Source: Paenibacillus radicibacter
GTDB lineage: Bacteria; Bacillota; Bacilli; Paenibacillales; NBRC-103111
Length of the DNA stretch: 64,000 nucleotides
Direction: 5' to 3'
Assembly (NCBI RefSeq): GCF_024721995.1
Contig: NZ_JANQBC010000003.1
Location: 310,001-374,000 of the forward strand
Part shown: piece after piece, positions 46,624 through 55,131 of the stretch
Layout of the letters: each line of letters opens with the position of its first letter
How positions within the stretch are numbered: position 1 is the first letter of the stretch
Translations under genes and position numbers: made by a program
Notes under the pieces: model-generated
What the model was told of the DNA's origin: nothing
The model's input: only the letters and a program-made list of their open reading frames with translations
Databases searched by the model: none

Positions 46624-47433
46624 ATGAATATGACCTTATATAAGCAAATGATGAAAGTAAATATGAAGGGCTTCATGAACTTTGCAATTGGTTCGGCATT
46701 CTACATTTTACTCATGTTCTGGCTCTATCCGTCCATAGCATCCAATGCGGGTGCGATTGATGAACTGGTCAAGGCGATGCCGGAAGGAATTGCACGAGCG
46801 TTCAATCTCAGTGGATTCGGCAGTGCAGAGGCATTCATCTCCGGTGAATACTACGGACTCATTCTTGTGCTGATCCTCGCGATTGTATGCGTGCAAGTAT
46901 CGACGCAGCTCATGGCGAAGTTAGTGGATCAAGGCTCAATGGCGTATTTACTAGCTACCCCGACTACAAGAGGGAAAGTGGCTTTCTCCCAAGCGATGGT
47001 GCTGATTACAGGACTCCTTCTCATCATGGCGGTGACGACACTTGCTGGAATTGGCGGTCGTGCGTGGTTTCTCGGAGATAAATATGCGTTCGACCCTTCC
47101 CGCTTTGTTCAGATGAACGTATCGGCATTCTTACTGTTCTTCGCCGTTAGCGGCATCTGCTTCCTCATCTCATCACTCACAAACGATGAGAAGAGAGCAC
47201 TGAGCATCTCAGGGACTATTACCTTCCTGTTCTTCAGCTTAGACCTGCTAGGCAAGATTAGCGATAGCTTGGATTGGATGCGCAACTTGACCCTCTTCTC
47301 GCTCTATCGACCAGGGGATATTGTGAAAGGGGACTACGATATTCTCGTACCCTGCCTCATTCTTGGTTCCATTGGAATTGTGACCTTTGCACTTGCGATT
47401 CTAGCGTTCCGCAAGCGTGATTTGCCACTATAA
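46624..47433 (+). CDS. ABC-2 type exporter, permease
   Basis: A 269-residue permease with six predicted helices (for example FMNFAIGSAFYILLMFWLYP, LILVLILAIVCVQVSTQ, LITGLLLIMAVTTLAGIGG, LLFFAVSGICFLISSL). It forms the transmembrane part of the TetR-regulated exporter. LVDQGSMAYLLATPTTR in the second cytoplasmic loop is typical of ABC-2 permeases that contact the ATPase. Substrate unknown; toxic compound export is the common role of TetR-linked systems. Confidence 0.9.
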   Translation: MNMTLYKQMMKVNMKGFMNFAIGSAFYILLMFWLYPSIASNAGAIDELVKAMPEGIARAFNLSGFGSAEAFISGEYYGLILVLILAIVCVQVSTQLMAKLVDQGSMAYLLATPTTRGKVAFSQAMVLITGLLLIMAVTTLAGIGGRAWFLGDKYAFDPSRFVQMNVSAFLLFFAVSGICFLISSLTNDEKRALSISGTITFLFFSLDLLGKISDSLDWMRNLTLFSLYRPGDIVKGDYDILVPCLILGSIGIVTFALAILAFRKRDLPL

Positions 47434-47464
47434 CTTAACGTGTAATACACGTTCAGAGACAGAA

Positions 47465-47495
47465 AAGCCGACCCGGACAGGTCGGCTTGTTTCCT
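47465..47495 (+). terminator. Terminator of the ABC-2 exporter operon
   Basis: Stem AAGCCGACC/GGTCGGCTT with a six-base loop, then a T-rich tail. Confidence 0.82.
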
Positions 47496-47501
47496 TTTGG
47501 T

Positions 47502-47783
47502 CTAATTGACAAGATCTGTTGCCTTATGCGGCTTGCTGTAATGACTCACTCCGCCTGATCCGACAAGCACCCGACCGCCTTTGTTAAAGGTAAGCAGCTT
47601 GCTTGCACCACTAGTGAGCAGCACGACTACACGTGCTTGATTCGCTGTTGCGATATAGCTGACATAGCCACTGATAGTGACTACGACTCTCCAGTTCTTA
47701 TCGAACTCGGATCTTGCAACCCGATTGGAATACACTTGATTCTCCACTCTCGTCACTGCATCATTCACTTTCTTCTTTGCCAT
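47502..47783 (-). CDS. Small basic protein of unknown function
   Basis: A 93-residue lysine/arginine-rich protein (MAKKKVNDAVTRVENQVYSNRVA...). The central part NWRVVVTISGYVSYIATANQARVVVLLTSGASKLLTFNKGG has alternating hydrophobic residues like a small beta barrel. I do not recognise the family and see no catalytic or metal motif. GGTGGG precedes the ATG at 47783 by eight bases. It stands alone between two plus-strand units. Confidence 0.55.
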   Translation of the reverse strand: MAKKKVNDAVTRVENQVYSNRVARSEFDKNWRVVVTISGYVSYIATANQARVVVLLTSGASKLLTFNKGGRVLVGSGGVSHYSKPHKATDLVN

Positions 47784-47934
47784 CCTTCTCACCCACCTGT
47801 CTCTATGAGTCTTTCAATCTATCGTATGCATCTGAGAGTGTTTCGTGTGGGACAAGATGAATTGATTTTAATATAATGAGGACAGATCTGTTTATTTGTA
47901 AAATTTGGATTGGTTGCATGCTTAGGAGGCTATT

Positions 47935-49233
47935 ATGGGAAACTATCATTTTATCGGAATTAAGGGATCCGGCATGAGTGCGCTGGCTCAATACTTGCAC
48001 GATATGGGTCACAAGGTGCAGGGTGAGGATATTGAAACGTATCTATTTACCCAGTCTGCCTTGGATCGTCGCCATATTCCACTCTATATATTCAGTGAAG
48101 CGCCGCTAACTGTCGACATGACGGTTATTGCTTCCAATGCCTACACCGATGAACATCCATCTCTAGTTAGGTGCAAGGAGCTTGGACTCATGGTTACTCG
48201 CTATCATCATTTCGTTGGCGATACCCTTCAGAATTATACAAGCATTGCCGTTACAGGTTCACATGGGAAAACAACGACAACAGGCATGATGGTACATACG
48301 CTTGCAGGCATCGAACCTGCATGCAGCTTAATCGGGGACGGTACGGGACAAGGGCACACCGATGCCAAATTGTTCGTGTTCGAAAGCTGTGAGTATCGTC
48401 GTCATTTTCTAGCATACAAACCCGATATCGCGGTCATAACGAATATCGACTTTGACCACCCGGACTATTTTGCAGATATAGATGATGTGAGGGATGCCTT
48501 CAAGCAGATGGCTGCCCAGACAGGGAAGCTCGTCATCGCATGTGGGGATGATCCGCAGGTTCGTATGCTGCAAGGGAATACACCGACATTGTTATATGGA
48601 TTTGGCTCGGAAAATGATCTTCGTGCATCGGGTCACACAATAGAACAAGAGAGTCAGTCCTTTGATGTGCATTACAAAGAATCCTTCGTGTATCGCTTTA
48701 CGATTCCATCGTTCGGTAAGCATAACGTGCTCAATAGTCTTGCGGTTATCGGTGTGGCACTACAATTAGATTTAAATATGGGACTTGTGAAGTCGCACAT
48801 TGCAACGTTTAGCGGCGTGCAGCGACGATTTTCCGAGAAACAATGGGGCTCTAATATTGTGATTGATGACTATGCCCATCACCCCTCTGAAATTAACGCT
48901 ACTTTAGACGCTGTACGAAGTAAGTACCCACAGAAGAAGGCTGTGGCGATCTTCCAGCCGCATACATTTAGTCGATTAGAGAAGCTACTCGAAGAGTTTG
49001 CTGGGTCCTTGGAAGGGTATGATGATGTATTCTTGTGTGAGGTATTCGGTTCTGCTCGAGAGGCGAGTGGACAAGTCTCCACAGAACATCTGATACAGCT
49101 ACTGCCCAAGGCACGTCTAATATCCGATAATATTGCGACTGATCTAGTCGCATACGAGGATGCCGTGCTTGTATTCATGGGTGCTGGCGACATTCAGAAG
49201 GTGCAGGAACAATTATTTTTAAATATTCATTGA
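47935..49233 (+). CDS. murC: UDP-N-acetylmuramate-L-alanine ligase MurC
   Basis: A 432-residue Mur ligase that adds L-Ala to UDP-MurNAc in peptidoglycan synthesis. HFIGIKGSGMSALAQYLHDMGHKVQGED is the UDP-binding domain, AVTGSHGKTTTTGMM the ATP loop, NIDFDHPDYF the metal region, and DDYAHHPSEINATLDAVR the conserved linker of MurC. Full length, slightly shorter than E. coli MurC. AGGAGG lies nine bases before the ATG. It is monocistronic; its stop codon overlaps the -35 of the ArsR unit. Confidence 0.96.
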   Translation: MGNYHFIGIKGSGMSALAQYLHDMGHKVQGEDIETYLFTQSALDRRHIPLYIFSEAPLTVDMTVIASNAYTDEHPSLVRCKELGLMVTRYHHFVGDTLQNYTSIAVTGSHGKTTTTGMMVHTLAGIEPACSLIGDGTGQGHTDAKLFVFESCEYRRHFLAYKPDIAVITNIDFDHPDYFADIDDVRDAFKQMAAQTGKLVIACGDDPQVRMLQGNTPTLLYGFGSENDLRASGHTIEQESQSFDVHYKESFVYRFTIPSFGKHNVLNSLAVIGVALQLDLNMGLVKSHIATFSGVQRRFSEKQWGSNIVIDDYAHHPSEINATLDAVRSKYPQKKAVAIFQPHTFSRLEKLLEEFAGSLEGYDDVFLCEVFGSAREASGQVSTEHLIQLLPKARLISDNIATDLVAYEDAVLVFMGAGDIQKVQEQLFLNIH

Positions 49234-49262
49234 CAGGAATATTCTCTAAATGGTATATTTAG
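49230..49262 (+). promoter_or_regulatory. Promoter and palindromic operator of the ArsR-AHSA1 unit
   Basis: TTGACA (49230-49235) overlaps the murC stop; TATATT (49254-49259) lies 18 bases on. CTAAAT (49246-49251) and ATTTAG (49257-49262), five bases apart, form a palindrome across the -10 box, a likely autorepression site for the ArsR protein. A GAATATTC palindrome lies within the spacer. Confidence 0.7.
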
Positions 49263-49314
49263 TTCAACAACAAGAACAGCTTCAAAAAATATGCGAGCAA
49301 AGGATATCAAAGCC

Positions 49315-49635
49315 ATGGATATGACAACATTTAGCGCACTTGCAGAGCCGAATCGGTTACGTATTGTTGAACTACTGCTGGATGGTCCTATGAGCGTAGG
49401 TGAAATCGCGGAACAACTTCAAATTCGCCAACCACAAGCTTCCAAACATCTTCGTACGCTGCTAGACGCAGGACTCGTTGAAGTAGAAGCCGTCGCCAAT
49501 CGCCGAAACTACAAGCTTCGACTAGAACCATTCCAACAACTAGATGCTTGGCTCAATACGTACCGAGGAGTATGGAACGAACAACTCGACAAGCTAGAGA
49601 GCTACTTGAATAAGCTGAAACACAAATCAAATTAA
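49315..49635 (+). CDS. ArsR-family regulator (paired with an AHSA1 protein)
   Basis: A 106-residue winged-helix protein: FSALAEPNRLRIVELLLDGPMSVGEIAEQLQIRQPQASKHLRTLLDAGLVEVE. It lacks the CxC metal motif of ArsR itself and resembles the group encoded with START-domain (AHSA1) proteins. The chosen start at 49315 matches its paralogue at 52656-52994; the frame extends back to 49291 without a good site. The next gene follows 14 bases later. Confidence 0.88.
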   Translation: MDMTTFSALAEPNRLRIVELLLDGPMSVGEIAEQLQIRQPQASKHLRTLLDAGLVEVEAVANRRNYKLRLEPFQQLDAWLNTYRGVWNEQLDKLESYLNKLKHKSN

Positions 49636-49649
49636 TGGAGGAATAGAAA

Positions 49650-50159
49650 ATGACAAATCAAATGATCACTAAAGTAGAAGGTAACGAAATTACACTTGAG
49701 CGCGTATTCAACGCACCACCAGAACTTGTATTCCAAGTCTTCTCTCAAGCAGAGCATTTAAAGCAGTGGTGGGGACCTCGCGGTTGGGAAGTAACTGCAT
49801 GTACAGTGGACTTCCGTGAAGGTGGCGTATGGCACTATTGCATGAAATGTATGGATAAGAATCAAGGGGATTTCTTCGGTATGGAATCTTGGGGTAAAGC
49901 TGTATATAAGGAAATCGTTCAGAATGAGAAAATCGGCTACGTCGATTACTTCTCCGATGCGGACTGCAACGTAGTCGAAGGTATGCCGTCTTCACGTTCA
50001 ACATTGTCCTTCCAACCATTCGAAGGGAAGACAAAACTAATCAACGTCGGCACGTACGAGTCTGCTGAAGCCCTTCAGCAAGTCATCGCAATGGGCATGG
50101 AGCAAGGAATTACAGAAACTTGGGATCGTCTAGCTGAGCACTTGGAATCTGTAAAATAA
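49650..50159 (+). CDS. AHSA1/SRPBCC (START-like) domain protein
   Basis: A 169-residue protein of the AHSA1 family: ITLERVFNAPPELVFQVFSQAEHLKQWWGPRGWEVTACTVDFREGGVWHYCM is the family opening, and the C-terminal helix is GMEQGITETWDRLAEHLES. Such proteins bind hydrophobic ligands in a START-like cavity. Ligand unknown. It is co-transcribed with the ArsR gene, a common pairing in Bacillales and actinobacteria. Confidence 0.9.
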   Translation: MTNQMITKVEGNEITLERVFNAPPELVFQVFSQAEHLKQWWGPRGWEVTACTVDFREGGVWHYCMKCMDKNQGDFFGMESWGKAVYKEIVQNEKIGYVDYFSDADCNVVEGMPSSRSTLSFQPFEGKTKLINVGTYESAEALQQVIAMGMEQGITETWDRLAEHLESVK

Positions 50160-50167
50160 ATGAAAGA

Positions 50168-50203
50168 CAGCTTCGGGCTACCTACGCCTTGAAGCTGTTT
50201 TTT
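50168..50203 (+). terminator. Terminator of the ArsR-AHSA1 unit
   Basis: Stem CAGCTTC/GAAGCTG with a 16-base loop, then six T. Confidence 0.78.
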
Positions 50204-50307
50204 GTTTGTATGAGATGACCCTCATTCCGTAATTTGATTACGATTGGCCAGTACTTTAACATAAGGAATAGGTTCACATTCTTTTACAACAAAGGAGGAA
50301 GATCCCT

Positions 50308-51039
50308 ATGAAACAAAACAAATACGATGATAACCAATTTTTCAATGCGTATAAAGAAATGGCCCGCTCAGTAAATGGCTTAGAAGCAGCTGGAGAATGG
50401 CATGTATTCCAAGCATTACTACCTGATCTAGCTGGCAAGAGCGTGCTCGATCTCGGCTGCGGTTTCGGTTGGCACTGCCTCTATGCGCGTGAACAGCAAG
50501 CAAGCTCCGTTGTCGGTATCGATATCTCGGAGAACATGCTGCACAAAGCGCGTGAAATGACGACTGATCCTGCTGTTACATATAAGCAAATGCCTGTGGA
50601 GGACATTGACTTCCCAAATGATAGTTTTGATGTGGTGATTAGTTCACTTGCATTCCACTATGTCGATGATTTCGCTGCACTGTGCAAGAAAGTGTTTAAC
50701 TTACTGAAGCCTGGCGGTTCCTTCATTTTCTCTGCTGAGCACCCGATCTTCACTTCTCGCAATGACCAGAATTGGCATTATGATGAAGAAGGCAATATCA
50801 TGCACTGGCCAATCGACGATTACCAATCCGAGGGCGTGCGCAATACTTCCTTCTTAACGGACAATGTGATTAAGTATCACCGCACGGTTGCAACTTACAT
50901 GAACAATGTGATCGATGCCGGATTTATGATTAAAGCCGTTCGTGAGCCTGAACCATCTGAGCTTATGCTGGAGAGTGTTCAAGGCATGAAGGATGAACTA
51001 CGCAGACCGATGTTCTTGATCATTTCAGCTGTGAAATAA
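50308..51039 (+). CDS. Class I SAM-dependent methyltransferase
   Basis: A 243-residue methyltransferase: VLDLGCGFGWHCLYAREQQASSVVGIDISENML is motif I with the SAM-binding acidic residue, YKQMPVEDIDFPNDSFDVVISSLAFHYV motif II/III, and LLKPGGSFIFSAEHP the later core. It resembles UbiE/YcgJ-like enzymes that methylate small molecules. Substrate unknown. The ribosome binding site is AAAGGAGGA. Single-gene unit with a terminator. Confidence 0.92.
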   Translation: MKQNKYDDNQFFNAYKEMARSVNGLEAAGEWHVFQALLPDLAGKSVLDLGCGFGWHCLYAREQQASSVVGIDISENMLHKAREMTTDPAVTYKQMPVEDIDFPNDSFDVVISSLAFHYVDDFAALCKKVFNLLKPGGSFIFSAEHPIFTSRNDQNWHYDEEGNIMHWPIDDYQSEGVRNTSFLTDNVIKYHRTVATYMNNVIDAGFMIKAVREPEPSELMLESVQGMKDELRRPMFLIISAVK

Positions 51040-51052
51040 CCATTTGAATAAC

Positions 51053-51102
51053 AAAGTGGCAGGGTTGAACATGAATGATGTTCGCACCTGCCACTTTATT
51101 TT
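51053..51102. terminator. Terminator shared by the methyltransferase and the stalk-domain gene
   Basis: An 11-base stem AAAGTGGCAGG/CCTGCCACTTT, with an internal GAACAT/ATGTTC pair in the loop, followed by TATTTTT on the plus side. Confidence 0.82.
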
Positions 51103-51118
51103 TACACAGAGATAAGAA

Positions 51119-52117
51119 TTATTCCGTATAGCCCACTGCCGTATTAATCCCAATCGACTTCGCTGCTTCGTCCCAAGCTACACCAAAATCTAGTGCTTTC
51201 CCGATGTCTCTTAGCTTGAAGTAGTTGTTATTGTTGATCTGGAACGCTTCAAAAGCAACTTCTTTGCCATTCACATACACTTTAGCAGTCGTATATGTGG
51301 CTATTTGCTGAGTTGGGTTAGCGGATACCTTAAGCTCACTGCCATCTGCTGTGTATGATTGTCCACCCGTTAGAGTAATTGCATTCTTCTCGCCATCCCA
51401 CTTCACTTCGAACTGCTTGCCTGTGCCATTTACGACTTTTGCAAGATCGCGAAGCTTGAAGTAGTTGCTGTCACCGATTTGATAAGCTTCGAATGCCACA
51501 TCTTTACCATCTACAATTACTTTGGAAGCCGTTGGGTCTGCTGTTGTAGAAGCTGTAGCCTTTGGCTCTTCTTTGCTTGGCTTTGTTTCTCCTTTTGTCG
51601 TAGCTGCTGTGCCTTTTTCAACGAACATGATATTTAAACCTTCTGCGTCCAGCACAGTATTGCCTTCCGCATCATATACGCCAAAATTCATCAAGAACAC
51701 TTTACCTGCTGCAATGTCCTTAAGTTCACCTTTAATTGCGAATTTAGGATTGTATAAGACTTTACCATCTACAAATTTAGCTTCTTCCAGGCTACCTAAT
51801 TGACCCTCACCGAATATCCCCGGATAGGAACTTACGAAATTTGCTTTTTTATTGGTCGATCTGATTTCAAAAATGGGGTATTCGCCATTCGCATTTTTCT
51901 GTGGCAATTCTACAACAAGTGTCGTTACATCAAAGGAGTTCTCTTCAAAATCCACCTGAACAACCTTTGTCTCCAAGTAATTTGGAATGATGACTTTGAT
52001 TCCTTCGTCAAACGTGATTTCCTTACTTTGAGTTGCTGCCGATGCGGGCACCACTGCTACACTAACTGCTAGCATCGTCATTAGTAAAACCATCATCATG
52101 ACTTTCAATTTCTTCAT
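51119..52117 (-). CDS. Secreted protein with two copper-amine-oxidase-type stalk domains
   Basis: A 332-residue exported protein. Signal peptide MKKLKVMMMVLLMTMLAVSVAVVPASA, then a beta-rich domain of about 130 residues (EITFDEGIKVIIPNYLETKVVQVDFEENSF...) that could be cohesin-like, a linker rich in Thr, Lys and Ala, then two copper-amine-oxidase-N-type repeats (DVAFEAYQIGDSNYFKLRDLAKVV and EVAFEAFQINNNNYFKLRDIGKAL). The stalk repeats are common on Paenibacillus surface proteins. Function unknown. The start at 52117 has GGGGGAT upstream. Confidence 0.88.
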   Translation of the reverse strand: MKKLKVMMMVLLMTMLAVSVAVVPASAATQSKEITFDEGIKVIIPNYLETKVVQVDFEENSFDVTTLVVELPQKNANGEYPIFEIRSTNKKANFVSSYPGIFGEGQLGSLEEAKFVDGKVLYNPKFAIKGELKDIAAGKVFLMNFGVYDAEGNTVLDAEGLNIMFVEKGTAATTKGETKPSKEEPKATASTTADPTASKVIVDGKDVAFEAYQIGDSNYFKLRDLAKVVNGTGKQFEVKWDGEKNAITLTGGQSYTADGSELKVSANPTQQIATYTTAKVYVNGKEVAFEAFQINNNNYFKLRDIGKALDFGVAWDEAAKSIGINTAVGYTE

Positions 52118-52258
52118 CGTTACATATCCCCCATTATGTAGATTTGATATTTTTTTACAAACATTAAAGCCTATAATAACAGAATATTTCACTATATCCC
52201 ATAAAATTTTACAAAAAAATAACGCGCAAAGGCGTTATTTGACGAATATGTATCTATC

Positions 52259-52597
52259 CTATGCGACTTGTTTCAACAATTGCTCTAGGAAACTGTAATC
52301 GAAATCTACACCTTCACGAATCTTAATTCCCTTGCGCTCAGGCTTGTCCGATTTTTCGAAGAAACCTGCCGGTGCTTCAAGCGATTCTGCGTTAAAGATC
52401 GTCACATTGATCCAACCTTTTGCCGGGAAAAAGACGCATAACTGCTTACTATCTACCGTGTAATAAGCCTGCTTGTATTTCACTTGCTCTTCAACAGCTG
52501 GAACCGCCGAATAAATCGCATTACGAATTTGATTGCAAATCTCAACTTGCCACGGTACGTCAATTTGTCCGATATACTCCGTTACTTGTGCGTTCAT
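52259..52597 (-). CDS. DUF1801 (YdhG/YjbR-like) protein
   Basis: A 112-residue protein of the DUF1801 type: EICNQIRNAIYSAVPAVEEQVKYKQAYYTVDSKQLCVFFPAKGWINVTIFNAESL. Members include B. subtilis FrataxIn-like Fra (YdhG), but this protein need not share that role. It follows the ArsR gene by 58 bases on the same strand and is likely its operon partner. Confidence 0.78.
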   Translation of the reverse strand: MNAQVTEYIGQIDVPWQVEICNQIRNAIYSAVPAVEEQVKYKQAYYTVDSKQLCVFFPAKGWINVTIFNAESLEAPAGFFEKSDKPERKGIKIREGVDFDYSFLEQLLKQVA

Positions 52598-52655
52598 ACA
52601 AGAGATCCCTCCAATTTATCAATTAATGAGGTACACCTGAATCTGCCTGCGTTCA

Positions 52656-52994
52656 TTAACCCTTATCGTCGTCCTTCTTCGCTTGTTGCAATTGCTGTAA
52701 ATAGTCATCCAATCGATCGAATCGCTCTTCCCAAAGCCTTCTATATGCGGACATCCATACATCCATCGCTTGGAAAGGTTCTGGACAAAGACTGTAAATA
52801 CGCTGATTGGCAACAGGCTTCACTTGCACAATACCTGCCTCGCAAAGCACATGCAAATGCTTGGACGTCTGGGGCTGTCTGAGCTCTAATGCCTCAGCAA
52901 TTTCCCCTACCGAGTAAGGTCTATCACGCAGCAGCTCAACGATACGAAGTCTATTCGGTTCTGCTAAAGCACTCATCATTGAGTTCATAACCAT
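52656..52994 (-). CDS. ArsR-family regulator
   Basis: A 112-residue paralogue of the ArsR protein at 49315-49635, sharing SALAEPNRLRIVELL, the recognition helix region RQPQTSKHLHVLCEAGIVQVKPVANQR, and a Trp-rich tail. It lacks CxC metal ligands. AAAGGTGG lies six bases upstream of the ATG. Upstream, ATTCAT-GTAA-ATGAAT (53014-53029) and ATATTCT-N6-AGAATAT (53028-53047) are inverted repeats that may be operators. Confidence 0.88.
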   Translation of the reverse strand: MVMNSMMSALAEPNRLRIVELLRDRPYSVGEIAEALELRQPQTSKHLHVLCEAGIVQVKPVANQRIYSLCPEPFQAMDVWMSAYRRLWEERFDRLDDYLQQLQQAKKDDDKG

Positions 52995-53013
52995 AATGTA
53001 CCACCTTTATTTC

Positions 53014-53047
53014 ATTCATGTAAATGAATATTCTATATTAAGAATAT
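53014..53047. promoter_or_regulatory. Overlapping palindromes upstream of the second ArsR gene
   Basis: ATTCAT (53014-53019) and ATGAAT (53024-53029) form one palindrome; ATATTCT (53028-53034) and AGAATAT (53041-53047) form another. Both lie in the promoter position of the ArsR/DUF1801 unit. Confidence 0.6.
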
Positions 53048-53080
53048 AATATTTTATTATTTTTGCAACCCTATCTCTAT

Positions 53081-53142
53081 AAAAAAGACCCCTAAGCGAT
53101 TTGTAGGTTGCTACTTGCTGCATCCTGCTGCTAAGAGGTCTT
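53081..53142 (-). terminator. Terminator of the PhnA-like gene
   Basis: Minus-strand 13-base stem AAGACCTCTTAGC/GCTTAGGGGTCTT (one mismatch), long loop, then six T. Confidence 0.78.
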
Positions 53143-53147
53143 CTAGC

Positions 53148-53483
53148 TTATACCTTTTTTACAAATTCGGATTTCAGCTTCATCGCGCCGAAACCGTCAA
53201 TTTTACAATCAATATCATGATCACCGTCAACAAGACGAATATTCTTCACTTTTGTACCGATCTTCAGTGTGGAAGAGCTTCCCTTTACTTTCAGATCTTT
53301 AATAACCGTAACATTATCGCCATCTTGCAAGACATTACCGTTAGAATCGCGAACGACTTTCTCGCCTTCGCCATTGTCAGCAGCTGCACCTGGCATCCAT
53401 TCGTGACCGCACTCTGGGCAAACTAACACGTTTCCATTCTCATACGTATATTCGGAATTACATTGTGGACAATTTGGTAGCAT
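53148..53483 (-). CDS. PhnA/YjdM-family zinc-ribbon protein
   Basis: A 111-residue protein. The N-terminal zinc ribbon [25 protein letters not shown] (Cys pairs at about 5/8 and 22/25) is followed by the YjdM core [30 protein letters not shown] and [35 protein letters not shown]. Though called PhnA (alkylphosphonate uptake), its true role is not established. Complete and of usual length. Single-gene unit. Confidence 0.95.
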   Translation of the reverse strand: MLPNCPQCNSEYTYENGNVLVCPECGHEWMPGAAADNGEGEKVVRDSNGNVLQDGDNVTVIKDLKVKGSSSTLKIGTKVKNIRLVDGDHDIDCKIDGFGAMKLKSEFVKKV

Positions 53484-53580
53484 AATTTCATTCCCTCTAT
53501 TCGTTGTTGTTCATGGAACAGGAAGTTCCTTACAGGGATGTATCATAACATAGACTGTAGGGGGAGACAAATTACACGAG

Positions 53581-54990
53581 TCACACAAACCACGCTTTTT
53601 TTAGCAAAAGAATCCCTCGCTCCAGCTCCGTATCGCTCAGTTTGCCAAACCCTAAGTGAAGCTGTGGCGCGCCATGTGGCGCCCCATTCATCCAGGATTG
53701 TTCAAATCCATACACCCGAACACCAACCTCATCCGCACGCTCAATTAAAGTGGATAACGGAAGATTCGATCGCAAAGTAAGGAGTAAATTAAGCCCCGCA
53801 CTATAATTTGTGATCTCCACAATCTCGCTTAAATGCGTCGTTACCAATTGAATCAAGTACTCGTGTTTCTTGCGATAGAGATTGCGCATTCGCCGAATAT
53901 GACGATACCAATGTCCTTGCTCAAAGAAACTCTGCATCGCCCATTGATCAATACGCGAAGGGTTAAATAATAAGTATTGCAGCTGCTTCATGCGCTCCAT
54001 TAAGACAATAGGCAGAACCATATAGTTCATACGAAGTGCAGGTGTAAACGACTTGGAGAATGTACCGATATAGATCACACGACCGCCACGATCCAGTCCT
54101 TGTAACGACGGAATGGGCTTACCCAGATAGCGGAACTCTCCATCATAATCATCCTCGATAATATAAGCATCCCTCGCCTGCGCCCACTGGAGCAATTGCT
54201 CACGCTGTGCGTAGGGCATGACTGTTCCTAATGGGTACTGGTGGGATGGCGTGACATAAACACACTCTGCCTCGCTTTGCTCCAGATGAGCTATGGATAT
54301 GCCCTGCTCTGTCGTAGGAATAGGAAGAACTTTAAATTCATTATGCACAAGCTGCTCACGCACATTCTCATACCCCGGGTCTTCCATGGCAATGTACGGA
54401 ATATCCTTTAACAGCTTCGACAGAATGTTGATGCTGTAAGACATCCCTGAACCAATGACAATCTGTTCCGGTTCACATACAACCCCACGCGAGCTTCGTA
54501 AGTATTCCGCAATCACTTTGCGAAGTCCATACTCGCCTTGCTCATCTCCACAACGATTAAGTCCAACTGAGCGATCCAGCACGTCATTTAGCATCCTTTT
54601 CCAAGTTCGATAAGGAAATGCGCTCTCGTCTACACTTGCAGGATAGAAATCGATTAACTCACGCGGTTTCGTATTGTCAGGTGAAGTAACTACTCGAAGG
54701 CTAGTGGATTGTGATAAGTCTGTAGCAGTAGCTAATGACTCACAAGTATTCAAGTGCACAACAAATAGTCCCGAACGCGGCTTACTGACCACATACCCCT
54801 CTGAAAGCAGCATCTGATACGCTGTCTCAATCGGTGTCTTACTAATATTTAGTTGAAGCTGCAGCGCACGAACTGATGGCAGTCGAATTCCCGCTGCAAG
54901 TGCACCGCCACTAATCTGTGAGCGAATTTGCTTGTAAATTTGCAAATAAAGCGGCTGCTCCGTTTGACTAGACAGCACCATTTCGAACAT
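53581..54990 (-). CDS. MocR/PdxR-family transcriptional regulator (GntR + aminotransferase fold)
   Basis: A 469-residue regulator: winged helix at residues about 10-75 (PLYLQIYKQIRSQISGGALAAGIRLPSVRALQLQLNISKTPIETAYQMLLSEGYV) and a PLP-dependent aminotransferase-like domain. The PLP Lys is in TFSKSFTPALRMNYMVLP. Relatives control vitamin B6, GABA or amino-acid genes. It is divergent from an APC permease, its probable target, with an inverted repeat TGACC-N10-GGTCA between. The start at 54990 has GGGGGAT upstream. Confidence 0.92.
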   Translation of the reverse strand: MFEMVLSSQTEQPLYLQIYKQIRSQISGGALAAGIRLPSVRALQLQLNISKTPIETAYQMLLSEGYVVSKPRSGLFVVHLNTCESLATATDLSQSTSLRVVTSPDNTKPRELIDFYPASVDESAFPYRTWKRMLNDVLDRSVGLNRCGDEQGEYGLRKVIAEYLRSSRGVVCEPEQIVIGSGMSYSINILSKLLKDIPYIAMEDPGYENVREQLVHNEFKVLPIPTTEQGISIAHLEQSEAECVYVTPSHQYPLGTVMPYAQREQLLQWAQARDAYIIEDDYDGEFRYLGKPIPSLQGLDRGGRVIYIGTFSKSFTPALRMNYMVLPIVLMERMKQLQYLLFNPSRIDQWAMQSFFEQGHWYRHIRRMRNLYRKKHEYLIQLVTTHLSEIVEITNYSAGLNLLLTLRSNLPLSTLIERADEVGVRVYGFEQSWMNGAPHGAPQLHLGFGKLSDTELERGILLLKKAWFV

Positions 54991-55039
54991 CGCGCATCCC
55001 CCATTGATCCCCAATCTGTCTTCTAATTCAATCGTAATC

Positions 55040-55059
55040 TGACCATTTTAGGCAGGTCA
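55040..55059. promoter_or_regulatory. Candidate MocR operator
   Basis: TGACC (55040-55044) and GGTCA (55055-55059) are exact complements separated by ten bases. The second arm stands where the -35 of the permease gene is expected, 18 bases before TATAAG (55078-55083), fitting an activator site. Confidence 0.6.
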
Positions 55060-55131
55060 ATTATCGTGTAGGATACCTATAAGATTAGTTTACGGAATTT
55101 ACCATTTCAATGCTAGGGATGTGGACAGAAA

